A stretch of 7,657 nucleotides of DNA from Coraliomargarita sp. CAG:312 (GCA_000438015.1 FR901622.1:4497-12153), one strand, 5' to 3'. Shown: positions 1 through 5,858, counted from the first letter of the stretch. Notes: generated by a model not told the origin, from the sequence alone. Program-made: numbers and translations.

Positions 1-1
1 C

Positions 2-223
2 CGCCGTCCCGGATCAGTCGGCTGCCGCCAGACTCCCGGGCACGTTTACAAGGGGCGCAAAATGCCGGGGCATATGGGACAGGTTCGCTGCACGACGCAA
101 AACCATCCCATCGTTAAGATTTTGGAAGACAAAAATATCCTCTTGATAAAGGGAAGTCTTCCCGGCGCGAAGGGCGATTTGGTAATCGTCCGCCCTGCTA
201 AAAAAGTAAAAATAGCAAAATAA
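2..223 (+). CDS. rplC: 50S ribosomal protein L3, C-terminal part (5' end outside window)
   Basis: This is the last 73 residues of L3, an early-assembly 50S protein that binds 23S rRNA and reaches toward the peptidyl transferase centre. The open frame enters from the left edge and ends at TAA 221-223. The conserved L3 core is visible as RRPGSVG followed by QTPGHVYKGRKMPGHMG, which matches the family pattern G-S-I-G...TPG.V.KG.KM.GHMG. The tail reads LLIKGSLPGAKGDLVIVRPA, another standard L3 ending, before a short lysine-rich end. L3 is normally around 200 residues or more, so about two thirds lies upstream. It is followed 12 bases later by rplD, the usual S10-operon order, and its stop codon overlaps the ribosome-binding site of rplD (TAAGGAG). 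Confidence 0.95.
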   Translation, partial: RRPGSVGCRQTPGHVYKGRKMPGHMGQVRCTTQNHPIVKILEDKNILLIKGSLPGAKGDLVIVRPAKKVKIAK

Positions 224-235
224 GGAGCCGCAAAG

Positions 236-862
236 ATGAAACTTAAAGTTTATACAAAAGACGGTTCGAGCTTTGTTGAGCAGGATTTTGAAAATATTCC
301 CCAGTTTGAGGGAGATAAAGGTCTGTTCGCACTCAAGGAAACAATAGTAGCCTACCAGGCAAACGCCCGCCAAGGGAATGCCTCTACGCTCGATTACGGC
401 CACGTGAGCGGTACTTGCCGCAAGCCTTTTAAACAGAAGGGCGGCGGTCGTTCGCGCCACGGCACAATGAAGAGCCCAATTCACCGCGGCGGAGCCGTCG
501 TATTCGGCCCCCAACCCCGCGATTGGTCCAAGAAAATCAACCGCAAAGTAAAAGCGTTGGCTTTCTCAAGGGCTTTGTTCGACAAATGCTCCGACGGACT
601 CTGCGTAATTGAGGGCTTTGAAGCTCCCGAACTCAAGACTAAGTCTGTGGCTAAAGTTCTCGGCAACATAAAGCCAACCGGCAAAATATTGCTGATAGAC
701 GACACTTTTGAAGATAAATTCGTGCTCGCAAGCCGCAATATAGCGCGCGTCAACTTCTGCGAAAGCGCTTCTTTGAGCGCAATGGAATTGATGCAGTACG
801 ACAACATCATAGTATCGCGCAAGGGACTGGATACAGTGCTTGCTCGCATAAATAAGGAGTAA
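236..862 (+). CDS. rplD: 50S ribosomal protein L4
   Basis: L4 (208 residues, the usual family length of about 200-210) binds 23S rRNA and sends an extended loop into the peptide exit tunnel. The N-terminus MKLKVYTKDG is typical. The extended basic loop lies at about residues 41-98, with QANARQGNAS, GTCRKPFKQKGGG and HRGGAVVFGPQPRDWSKKIN, all L4 hallmarks. The C-terminal half holds the expected globular alpha/beta part ending in MELMQYDNIIVS. The start at 236 is supported by AAGGAG at 222-227 with 8 bases spacing. In E. coli L4 also acts as an autogenous repressor of the S10 operon, but its target leader lies upstream of rpsJ, outside this window, so nothing here bears on that. Frame is intact. 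Confidence 0.97.
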   Translation: MKLKVYTKDGSSFVEQDFENIPQFEGDKGLFALKETIVAYQANARQGNASTLDYGHVSGTCRKPFKQKGGGRSRHGTMKSPIHRGGAVVFGPQPRDWSKKINRKVKALAFSRALFDKCSDGLCVIEGFEAPELKTKSVAKVLGNIKPTGKILLIDDTFEDKFVLASRNIARVNFCESASLSAMELMQYDNIIVSRKGLDTVLARINKE

Positions 863-868
863 GTCATC

Positions 869-1156
869 ATGATAGAGTCTCACAAAATTTTAAAAGCCAT
901 CCGCGTGACGGAAAAAGCCGCAAATTTGCAGGTGTCCAACCAGTACACATTCGAGGTTGCAGAAGACGCCAACGCAATCGCGGTTTCCCAGGCGGTAGAA
1001 CAGACCTTTAAAGTGAAGGTCGCGCGCGTCAACATTCTCAACGCAAAGGGAAAAGTGAAAGTGTCGCGCATGAGAAGGAACAATCCCGGAATCAAAGGCA
1101 AAATGAAGAAAGCCATTGTGACTTTGAAAAAGGGCGACACCATTCAAATTGCATAA
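869..1156 (+). CDS. rplW: 50S ribosomal protein L23
   Basis: L23 (95 residues, normal length) sits at the rim of the peptide exit tunnel and, by family knowledge, is the docking point for trigger factor and SRP. The sequence shows the family pattern clearly: RVTEKAANL near residues 12-20, NQYTFEVAEDANA at about 24-36, then AVEQTFKVKVARVN and a C-terminal KKAIVTLKKGDTI. A basic loop (KGKVKVSRMRRNNPG) lies in the usual place. The start at ATG 869 has an AAGGAG at 854-859 with 9 bases spacing. That SD lies inside the last codons of rplD, only 6 bases upstream of this gene, so translation of the two is probably linked. I see nothing unusual in the product. Confidence 0.96.
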   Translation: MIESHKILKAIRVTEKAANLQVSNQYTFEVAEDANAIAVSQAVEQTFKVKVARVNILNAKGKVKVSRMRRNNPGIKGKMKKAIVTLKKGDTIQIA

Positions 1157-1160
1157 GCTA

Positions 1161-1180
1161 GGAGAACAAGAAAATGGCAA
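1161..1180 (+). repeat. 20-base direct repeat, copy 1 (rplB start site)
   Basis: These 20 bases run from the GGAGA Shine-Dalgarno core through the ATG and the Ala codon of rplB. They are identical to 3678-3697 at the start of rplP. The flanking bases differ on both sides. Part of the match is explained by shared function (SD, ATG, Met-Ala), but the 8-base AT-rich spacer is also identical. Confidence 0.85.
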
Positions 1181-2019
1181 TTATAAAAAGCAGACCTTTG
1201 ACTCCTTCCCAGAGATTTCTGGAACTCGGTCGCAATGAAGTCGACAACAAGCGCCCGGAGCGCTCGTTGACGGAAAGCAAGCAGCGCGCCAAGGGGCGCA
1301 ATTGCTACGGCCGCATAACTTCGCGCCGCCGCGGCGGCGGGCATAAAAAGCTCTACCGCATAGTGGATTTTAAGCGCGATATAGTCGATGTACCCGCTAC
1401 GGTCGTCGCAATAGAATACGACCCAAACCGTTCTGCGTACTTGGCTTTGCTCAACTATGAAAACGGCCAAAAGCGCTATATAATCGCTCCCGACGGCTTA
1501 AAGAAAGGCGACACGGTTTTAACTACCTCTAAAAAACAAAGCGAGTTCCCGGTCGGACTTTGCTTGCCGTTAAAGCTAATCCCTCCGGCGATGAAAATCC
1601 ATTCTTTGGAAATGCAGCCGATGAAGGGTGCGCAAATAGCCCGCGGCGCGGGTGCAGGCGCGCAGCTTGTTGCAATAGAAGGCGAGAAGGCCACGGTAAA
1701 GATGCCCAGCGGAGAGCTTCGCATATTCAATGCTGACTGCCGCGCCGTAATAGGCGTTGTCGGCAACATCGAATATCGCAACCAGAGCTTGGGCAAGGCT
1801 GGTCGCGTCCGCTGGATGGGCAGGCGCCCGCGCGTAAGAGGTGTTGTGATGAATCCTGTCGACCACCCGATGGGCGGTGGTGAAGGCCGCACCTCTGGTG
1901 GCGGACATCCGGTATCCCCGTGGGGCCAGCTCTCAAAGGGCTATCCGACACGCAGAAAGAGCAAGCCTTCAAATTCAATGATTCTTTTGCGCCGCAATGG
2001 CAAAAAAGCCAAAAAATAG
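1174..2019 (+). CDS. rplB: 50S ribosomal protein L2
   Basis: L2 (281 residues, family usually about 273-280) is a core 23S rRNA-binding protein needed for subunit association and for peptidyl transferase activity. Visible motifs are RPLTPSQRF at the N-terminus, GRITSRRRGGGHKKLYR at about residues 48-64, the EYDPNR segment, and the C-terminal signature NPVDHPMGGGEGR around residues 227-239. His231 in that signature corresponds, as I recall, to the functionally critical His229 of E. coli. Many bacteria have HPHGGGEG here; the Met in HPMGGGEG and the GGGHPVSPWGQ that follows fit the Verrucomicrobiota/Bacteroidota style. The start is supported by AGGAGA at 1160-1165. Its start region (1161-1180) is identical over 20 bases to that of rplP. 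Confidence 0.97.
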   Translation: MAIIKSRPLTPSQRFLELGRNEVDNKRPERSLTESKQRAKGRNCYGRITSRRRGGGHKKLYRIVDFKRDIVDVPATVVAIEYDPNRSAYLALLNYENGQKRYIIAPDGLKKGDTVLTTSKKQSEFPVGLCLPLKLIPPAMKIHSLEMQPMKGAQIARGAGAGAQLVAIEGEKATVKMPSGELRIFNADCRAVIGVVGNIEYRNQSLGKAGRVRWMGRRPRVRGVVMNPVDHPMGGGEGRTSGGGHPVSPWGQLSKGYPTRRKSKPSNSMILLRRNGKKAKK

Positions 2020-2040
2020 TTTATAGGAGAATTATTCAAT

Positions 2041-2319
2041 ATGGCACGTTCAATTAAAAAAGGTCCGTTTGTCGATCCAAGTCTTCAGGACAAAATCGAC
2101 GAGGCGCAAAAGACGAACTCGCACAAGCCGATTCAGACTTGGTCGCGCCGTTCGATGATAACGCCGGATTTTATCGGCTTGAATTTCAACGTACACAATG
2201 GCAAGAAGTTTGTACCCGTCTATGTCACTGAAAACATGGTCGGACACAAGCTCGGCGAATTTGCGCCGACCCGCTTCTTCAAGGGCCATCAACCGCACAC
2301 CAAAAAGGCAGCTATGTAA
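2041..2319 (+). CDS. rpsS: 30S ribosomal protein S19
   Basis: S19 (92 residues, usual length) binds 16S rRNA in the 30S head, forms a heterodimer with S13 and contacts the A-site region. It begins MARSIKKGPFVD, the standard S19 opening. It carries IQTWSRRSMITPDFIG and the strongly conserved VGHKLGEFAPTRFFKGH near the C-terminus, ending in a short KKAAM tail. AGGAGA at 2025-2030 sits 10 bases before the ATG. All four Arg codons are CGN. In the standard operon rplV follows directly. Here the stop codon (2317-2319) is separated by one base from the ATG of an unrelated gene for an exported protein, which is the main anomaly of the window. Confidence 0.97.
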   Translation: MARSIKKGPFVDPSLQDKIDEAQKTNSHKPIQTWSRRSMITPDFIGLNFNVHNGKKFVPVYVTENMVGHKLGEFAPTRFFKGHQPHTKKAAM

Positions 2320-2323
2320 TATG
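2317..2323 (+). promoter_or_regulatory. Stop-start junction TAA-T-ATG, probable translational coupling
   Basis: The rpsS stop codon (2317-2319) and the ATG of the inserted gene (2321-2323) are one base apart. The only SD-like sequence upstream is a weak AAGG at 2305-2308, 12 bases from the ATG. Ribosomes ending rpsS are therefore the likely source of initiation on the next gene. This is inference from spacing only. Confidence 0.5.
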
Positions 2324-2668
2324 GCGAGGCTTGGCAAACTGGTTCCATCAATTTTAACGGCTTTGGCCGCGATTGAAGGAATTGCGTTTGCCGCTCCCGC
2401 GGATTGGCTGCTGAAGTCCAACTACTCGCAAAGGGTGGCTAAAGTGGCCAAGGTTTCAAACCAGAAAGGAATCGCAGACTTGATAACAATAGACACCGGC
2501 ACGCAGAGCAACTTGAGAATAGGCGCTCTGTGCACGGTTTCGAGGCAAGACCAAAACATCGCCCAGGCGGTGGTCGTCGAAGCCGACAGAGACAGAAGCG
2601 TGGCGTTGGTTCTAAACGGTAGTCAGGTTCAAGCGGGAGACGCCGTATATATAACTCCGGCAAACTAA
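2321..2668 (+). CDS. Hypothetical exported small protein with possible C-terminal beta-barrel domain
   Basis: This 115-residue protein is not a ribosomal protein I recognise. Residues 1-24 look like a Sec signal peptide: Arg3 and Lys6, then a hydrophobic run from Leu7 to Ala24 ending A-F-A, with likely cleavage after Ala24. Glu19 in the hydrophobic run is slightly unusual. There is no lipobox; the single cysteine is Cys71. Residues 38-113 alternate hydrophobic and polar positions: VAKV..., LITIDTG (54-60), LRIGALCTVSR (65-75), IAQAVVVEADRDRSVALVL (80-98), VQAGDAVYI (103-111). The G-x-V-x-R and GD-x-V spacing recalls FlgT C-terminal-like small beta barrels; that is a fold guess. All six Arg codons are AGA/AGG, whereas rpsS uses only CGN and rpsC almost only CGN, and the mature protein is not strongly basic. 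I chose ATG 2321 because the frame open further upstream lies inside rpsS and lacks a signal peptide. Function unknown. Confidence 0.75.
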   Translation: MARLGKLVPSILTALAAIEGIAFAAPADWLLKSNYSQRVAKVAKVSNQKGIADLITIDTGTQSNLRIGALCTVSRQDQNIAQAVVVEADRDRSVALVLNGSQVQAGDAVYITPAN

Positions 2669-2684
2669 TAACAGGAAAATAACA

Positions 2685-3020
2685 ATGGAAGTTAAAGCTC
2701 TAACAAAGTTTGCGCGCATGTCCGACAAAAAGGTGCGCGATATCACCCGAGAGATACAGGGTCGCAACGCGGCTGAAGCGTTGGAAATTTTGAAGCTCGT
2801 ACCTCGCAAAAGCGCGCGCTTGGTCGCCAAGACGCTCGCCAGCGCTATTGCGAACGCAGAAAACAACAACGGTCTTTCGGCCGCTAATTTGAAAATAAAA
2901 AGCGCGATAGTCAATCAAGGTGTGGCGTTTAGGCGTTTCCGTCCGGTCGCGCGCGGCAGCGCGCACCCGATCCGCAAGAGGACAAGCCACATTTCGATAG
3001 TCCTTAGCGACGAAAAATAG
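2685..3020 (+). CDS. rplV: 50S ribosomal protein L22
   Basis: L22 (111 residues, usual length) lines the peptide exit tunnel with a long beta hairpin and is a known site of macrolide-resistance changes in other bacteria. The helical N-terminal half is recognisable from ALTKFARMSDKKVRDI and ALEILKLVPRKSARLVAKTLASAIANAENN. The hairpin region, about residues 79-97, reads GVAFRRFRPVARGSAHPIRKRTSHISIVL in family terms: RRFRP, then RG-A, then KRTSHI. The start at 2685 follows a modest AGGA at 2673-2676 with 8 bases spacing. The gene begins 16 bases after the inserted exported-protein gene and otherwise sits in its normal place before rpsC. The hairpin shows no obvious insertion or deletion. Confidence 0.97.
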   Translation: MEVKALTKFARMSDKKVRDITREIQGRNAAEALEILKLVPRKSARLVAKTLASAIANAENNNGLSAANLKIKSAIVNQGVAFRRFRPVARGSAHPIRKRTSHISIVLSDEK

Positions 3021-3039
3021 AAATTGAGAGGCAGATAAT

Positions 3040-3672
3040 ATGGGTCAAAAAGTAAATCCGAAAGGTTTTCGTCTCGCAGTTCGCCGCGACTGGGAGTCGC
3101 GTTGGTTCGCGAACAATGGGGACTACTCAAAAGCCGTTAACGAAGACTATCGCATCCGCGAATTTCTTCGCAACAAACTCAAGTCGGCGGCTGTGCCGCG
3201 CATCTTTATCGAACGCGCCGGACAGCGTATCCGCGTAAAGATTTATACGGCGCGTCCAGGGGTTGTAATAGGCCAGAAGGGCGCGGCTCTTGAAGCTCTG
3301 AAAAACGACTTGATGAAATTCCTCGGCAAAGAGGTTTTAGTCGATATCCAGGAAATCAAAAAGCCCGATTTGGTCGCTTTCCTCGTGGCCGAAAGCGTGG
3401 CATTGCAGCTTGAACGCCGCATATCGTTCCGCCGCGCCATAAAGAAAGCCATAACAACTTGCATGGCATTGGGCGCCGAAGGCATTAAAATCCAATGCTC
3501 CGGACGTTTGGGCGGCGCGGAAATAGCGCGCACAGAGTGGCAAAGAAAAGGTCGCATACCGTTGCATACGCTGCGCGAAAACATCGACTACGGCTTCACC
3601 GAAGCCAATACAGTCTATGGTAAAATCGGCGTGAAATGCTGGTTGTGCCTAAAACCAGAAGACAACATTTAA
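3040..3672 (+). CDS. rpsC: 30S ribosomal protein S3
   Basis: S3 (210 residues, at the short end of the family range of about 205-240) binds the 30S head at the mRNA entry channel, with S4 and S5, and takes part in mRNA helicase activity. The N-terminus MGQKVNPKGFRL is the standard opening. A type II KH domain covers about residues 38-110, with the nucleic-acid-binding GVVIGQKG motif at 74-81. The C-terminal domain carries GIKIQCSGRLGGAEIARTEW and GRIPLHTLRENIDYG, then ends soon after GVKCWL without the long tail some bacteria have. The ATG at 3040 is preceded by a purine-rich GAGAGG. Arg codons are almost all CGC/CGT. Confidence 0.97.
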   Translation: MGQKVNPKGFRLAVRRDWESRWFANNGDYSKAVNEDYRIREFLRNKLKSAAVPRIFIERAGQRIRVKIYTARPGVVIGQKGAALEALKNDLMKFLGKEVLVDIQEIKKPDLVAFLVAESVALQLERRISFRRAIKKAITTCMALGAEGIKIQCSGRLGGAEIARTEWQRKGRIPLHTLRENIDYGFTEANTVYGKIGVKCWLCLKPEDNI

Positions 3673-3677
3673 TATCG

Positions 3678-3697
3678 GGAGAACAAGAAAATGGCAA
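3678..3697 (+). repeat. 20-base direct repeat, copy 2 (rplP start site)
   Basis: This is the second copy of the repeat seen at 1161-1180. It covers the GGAGA Shine-Dalgarno core, the spacer, the ATG (3691-3693) and the next codons of rplP. The copies are 2.5 kb apart in unrelated genes, and identity stops at both edges. Confidence 0.85.
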
Positions 3698-4119
3698 ATA
3701 TTCTTCCAGCAAAGACAAAGTATCGTAAAGTCCAAAAGGGCCGCAATCGCGGCATGGCTAAGGGCGGAGACTCCATTGCATTCGGAGACTACGCATTGCA
3801 GAGTCTCGGTCGCGGCAAGTGTTCCGCATCCCAGCTCGAAGCGGCCCGTGTGGCAATCAACAGGCATTTTAAGCGCCGCGGCAAGGTTTGGATGCGCGTA
3901 TTCCCGCAAAAGAGCGTGACTAAAAAACCCGCGGAAACCCGTCAAGGTAAAGGTAAGGGCGCAGTCGAATATTGGTGCGCGGTAATTAAGCCGGGTACAA
4001 TACTTTTCGAAGCTTCCGGCGTTCCCGCCAGCATGGCGAGAGAGGCAATGAGGCTTGCAGACGGCAAGTTGCCCTTCCAATGCAGATTCGTCGTCCGCGA
4101 AGGCGTTGAAATTCTATAA
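3691..4119 (+). CDS. rplP: 50S ribosomal protein L16
   Basis: L16 (142 residues, family about 136-144) contacts tRNA near the peptidyl transferase centre and the central protuberance. Seen in the sequence are TKYRKVQKGRNRGMAKGG near the N-terminus, the helix ASQLEAARVAINRHFKRRGKVWMRVFP, then the conserved KPAETRQGKGKGAVEYW. Arg84, just before GKGKG, matches the position of the arginine hydroxylated in E. coli L16 (Arg81), though nothing here shows that the modification occurs. The end, ASMAREAMRLADGKLPFQCRFV, is also typical. The SD is GGGAGA at 3677-3682 with 8 bases spacing, within a start region identical to that of rplB. The stop codon overlaps the SD of rpmC. Confidence 0.97.
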   Translation: MANILPAKTKYRKVQKGRNRGMAKGGDSIAFGDYALQSLGRGKCSASQLEAARVAINRHFKRRGKVWMRVFPQKSVTKKPAETRQGKGKGAVEYWCAVIKPGTILFEASGVPASMAREAMRLADGKLPFQCRFVVREGVEIL

Positions 4120-4132
4120 GGAGATTTGACAA

Positions 4133-4318
4133 ATGAAATCAAAAGAAATCAGAGAGCTTTCCGCAGAGGAAGTTGCGAAGAAATTGCGCGAAATGCGTGA
4201 AGAACTGTTGAATCTCAACATCCGCAAAGGCACGGGCCAGGTTGAAAATACCGGTCGCATACGCGAATTGCGCCGCGACATCGCCCGCTTTGAAACAATA
4301 AAGACTCAAAAGAAATAA
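4133..4318 (+). CDS. rpmC: 50S ribosomal protein L29
   Basis: L29 (61 residues, usual length) is a small, almost wholly helical protein beside the tunnel exit, next to L23. The sequence fits the two-helix hairpin: KEIRELSAEEVAKKLREMREELLNLNIRK, then a short turn GTGQVENTGRIRELRRDIARFETI, ending in lysines. These segments match the L29 consensus, in particular E-L-x-x-L-R-x-x-x-A-x-G-Q-x-x-N-x-x-R-I-x-x-x-R-x-x-I-A-R. The start at 4133 is well supported: the rplP stop codon is fused to the SD (TAAGGAG at 4117-4123), 9 bases before the ATG. The rplP-rpmC-rpsQ order is standard. Confidence 0.96.
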   Translation: MKSKEIRELSAEEVAKKLREMREELLNLNIRKGTGQVENTGRIRELRRDIARFETIKTQKK

Positions 4319-4327
4319 GGCGACAAA

Positions 4328-4609
4328 ATGGCTGAAGAATCAAGAAAGTCACGCAGATCTTTGGTGGGTGTTGTGACATCGCTCTCCGGAGAAAAAAGCA
4401 TAAAAGTTACGTATTTTTACAAGGTTCCGCATCCGTTGTACGGCAAGGAAATCCGTCGCAAGACTGTAATTCACGTACACGACGAAAACAAGGAATGCGC
4501 TTTGGGAGACAAAGTCGAGGTTATGGAAACACGCCCGATAAGCAAGCTCAAGAGGTTCCGCGTCGTAAAAGTAATTGAAAAGGCTCCTCAGGTGGCCTCA
4601 GCTGAATAA
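4328..4609 (+). CDS. rpsQ: 30S ribosomal protein S17
   Basis: S17 (93 residues, family about 80-105) is an early-binding 30S protein with an OB-fold that contacts 16S rRNA in the 5' domain. The sequence shows the family order: RRSLVGVVTSLSGEKSIKV, HPLYGKEIRRKTVIHVHDE, the GDKVEVMETRPISKLKRFRVVKV signature at about residues 58-81, and a short acidic tail. The TRP-S-K-K-R motif is the diagnostic part. The start at 4328 lies 9 bases after rpmC; AAGG at 4317-4320, partly inside the rpmC stop codon, is spaced 7 bases from the ATG. Its own stop is fused to the next SD (TAAGGAG). Confidence 0.96.
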   Translation: MAEESRKSRRSLVGVVTSLSGEKSIKVTYFYKVPHPLYGKEIRRKTVIHVHDENKECALGDKVEVMETRPISKLKRFRVVKVIEKAPQVASAE

Positions 4610-4623
4610 GGAGACACACGCAT

Positions 4624-4986
4624 ATGATACAGATGCAAACAAAGCTTGTGGTTGCCGACAATACCGGCGCCAAAGAAGTTGCAATGATTCGCCGCATGGG
4701 GCAGAAGAGCCGCACTGCGCATATCGGCGACGTAATTACCGTTGCCGTTAAGACGTCATCGCCGGATGCCGCCGTGAAAAAAGGGACGGTCGCCAAGGCT
4801 GTTATAGTCAGGACGAAAGCCCCCATTCGCCGTTCCGACGGATCCTACTTGCGCTTCGACACAAATGCGGTCGTAATTCTCGACGGCAACGGAAACCCGA
4901 AAGGCACTCGCATTTTCGGTCCCGTGGCGCGCGAGTTGCGCAAAAACTATATGAAAATAGTGTCTCTTGCACCGGAGGTTCTGTAA
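4624..4986 (+). CDS. rplN: 50S ribosomal protein L14
   Basis: L14 (120 residues, almost invariant family length about 120-122) lies on the 50S interface and forms an intersubunit bridge; in other bacteria the silencing factor RsfS binds it. The sequence begins MIQMQTKLVVADNTGAK, with the hallmark ADNTGAK at residues 11-17. It continues with GDVITVAVK, VKKGTVAKAVIVRTKAPIRRSDGSYLRFDTNAVVIL, and GTRIFGPVARELR, all strongly conserved. AAGGAG at 4608-4613, overlapping the rpsQ stop codon, is 10 bases from the ATG. In E. coli this gene opens the separately transcribed spc operon. Here the gap to rpsQ is only 14 bases and I see no promoter, so S10 and spc genes appear joined. Confidence 0.97.
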   Translation: MIQMQTKLVVADNTGAKEVAMIRRMGQKSRTAHIGDVITVAVKTSSPDAAVKKGTVAKAVIVRTKAPIRRSDGSYLRFDTNAVVILDGNGNPKGTRIFGPVARELRKNYMKIVSLAPEVL

Positions 4987-4988
4987 TT

Positions 4989-5243
4989 ATGAAATCATCA
5001 GTAAAAAAAGGCGACGAGGTAGTGGTAATTGCAGGTTCCTCCAAGGGAATGCGCGGCAAAGTGCTGGCTGTTTTCCCAAAGAAGGAGCGCGTGATTGTTG
5101 AAGGCGCAAATATCCGCAAACACCACGAGCGCAAAAGCGAAAAGAATCCGGAAGGCGCGATTGTCGAACGCGAGTCTTCCATACATATTTCAAACGTAAT
5201 GTCTGCCGGACGTTTTGATGCCAAAAAGGCAAAGAAAGCGTAA
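4989..5243 (+). CDS. rplX: 50S ribosomal protein L24 (short form)
   Basis: L24 (84 residues) is an assembly-initiating 50S protein near the tunnel exit. A KOW motif is visible at about residues 6-32, with KKGDEVVVIAG and SSKGMRGKVLAV. NIRKHHERKS and GAIVERESSIHISNVM follow, the standard L24 order. It is shorter than the usual 100-105 residues: after SNVM only a 14-residue lysine/alanine-rich tail remains, and the second strand region typical of longer forms (G-K-P-T-R-V, then K-V-R-V) is absent. Short L24 proteins exist in other bacteria, so I read this as lineage variation rather than damage. The start lies 2 bases after rplN; GGAGG at 4974-4978 is spaced 10 bases. Confidence 0.94.
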   Translation: MKSSVKKGDEVVVIAGSSKGMRGKVLAVFPKKERVIVEGANIRKHHERKSEKNPEGAIVERESSIHISNVMSAGRFDAKKAKKA

Positions 5244-5253
5244 TCGGGGATAA

Positions 5254-5844
5254 ATGGAAAATAAAAAAATGAGCACACCCGTACTTAAAAAAATATATCT
5301 GGAGAAGGTTGTTCCGGAATTGAAAAAGAATCTCGGCGTAACCAACCCGCACGTTGTGCCCAATCTCGAGAAAATCGTAATCAGCTCGGGTATCCGCAGT
5401 GAAAACTCGAAAGAATGGGTACAGGAAGTCGCAAAGGAAATCTCCAAAATATCAGGGCAGCAGCCCGTAATCACCAGAGCGCGCAAAAGCATTGCGAACT
5501 TTAAGCTGCGCGAAGGTCAGCAAAACGGCGTAAAGGTCACTTTGCGCGGCGCTAACATGTGGGACTTCCTCTATAAATTTATCGGCATAGTTCTGCCTTC
5601 AATCCGCGACTTCCGCGGAGTGGGCACGCGCATGGACGGCGCCGGAAACTACAATTTCGGAGTGGCTGACCATACGATATTCCCCGAAATTACGGTCGAT
5701 CCAGGCCGCAAGAACATCGGAATGGACATTACGATTGTAACGACCGCCAAGGATGACAAGTCCGGCAGGGAATTGCTCAGGCTCTTGGGAATGCCCTTCC
5801 GCAAACCGTCGCAGGCGGCGGCTACCGCAGAAAAGCAACAATAA
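5254..5844 (+). CDS. rplE: 50S ribosomal protein L5
   Basis: L5 (196 residues from this start, family about 178-190) binds 5S rRNA in the central protuberance and contacts the P-site tRNA and S13. Family blocks are YLEKVVPELKKNLG, VVPNLEKIVISSG, ITRARKSIANFKLREGQ (about 75-91), GVKVTLRG, FRGVGTRMDGAGNYNFGV, and FPEI..D followed by GMDITIVTTAKDD. The start is uncertain. ATG 5254 has a GGGGA at 5246-5250 only 3 bases away, too close to work well. An in-frame ATG at 5269 would give 191 residues beginning MSTPVLKK, which looks like the more usual L5 opening, and has a weak GGA 10 bases ahead. The C-terminal tail rich in Ala/Gln is not conserved. Confidence 0.95.
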   Translation: MENKKMSTPVLKKIYLEKVVPELKKNLGVTNPHVVPNLEKIVISSGIRSENSKEWVQEVAKEISKISGQQPVITRARKSIANFKLREGQQNGVKVTLRGANMWDFLYKFIGIVLPSIRDFRGVGTRMDGAGNYNFGVADHTIFPEITVDPGRKNIGMDITIVTTAKDDKSGRELLRLLGMPFRKPSQAAATAEKQQ

Positions 5845-5858
5845 ACTCTGTTTGAATT
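5845..5858 (+). promoter_or_regulatory. rpsN leader lacking a recognisable Shine-Dalgarno
   Basis: The 14 bases between the rplE stop and the rpsN ATG read as AT-rich with no AGG, GGA or GAG, and the last codons of rplE offer nothing either. Most other junctions in the window have AGGA or better, though rpmC-rpsQ has only AAGG. Initiation probably depends on coupling to rplE, or on the AT-rich unstructured leader. Confidence 0.5.

Noticed and set aside
743..1033. Shared 12-mer GCGCGCGTCAAC in rplD (743-754) and rplW (1022-1033)
   Set aside because: Both encode Ala-Arg-Val-Asn with the preferred codons GCG CGC GTC AAC, so codon bias explains it.
1476..1892. Long open frames on the - strand, such as opposite rplB, rplP (3649-4080) and L5/L24 (4808-5278)
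   Set aside because: They lie wholly opposite conserved genes, have no recognisable family features and no SD context; GC-rich third positions of the sense genes explain their openness.
2198..2320. Upstream in-frame extension of the exported-protein gene, starting inside rpsS
   Set aside because: This part overlaps rpsS in another frame and looks like an out-of-frame translation of it; starting at 2321 gives a clean signal peptide right after the rpsS stop.
5236..5300. Possible S8-binding autoregulatory hairpin at the rplE start, as in the E. coli spc operon
   Set aside because: The region is A-rich and I see no stable stem or the internal-loop pattern of the 16S helix 21 target.
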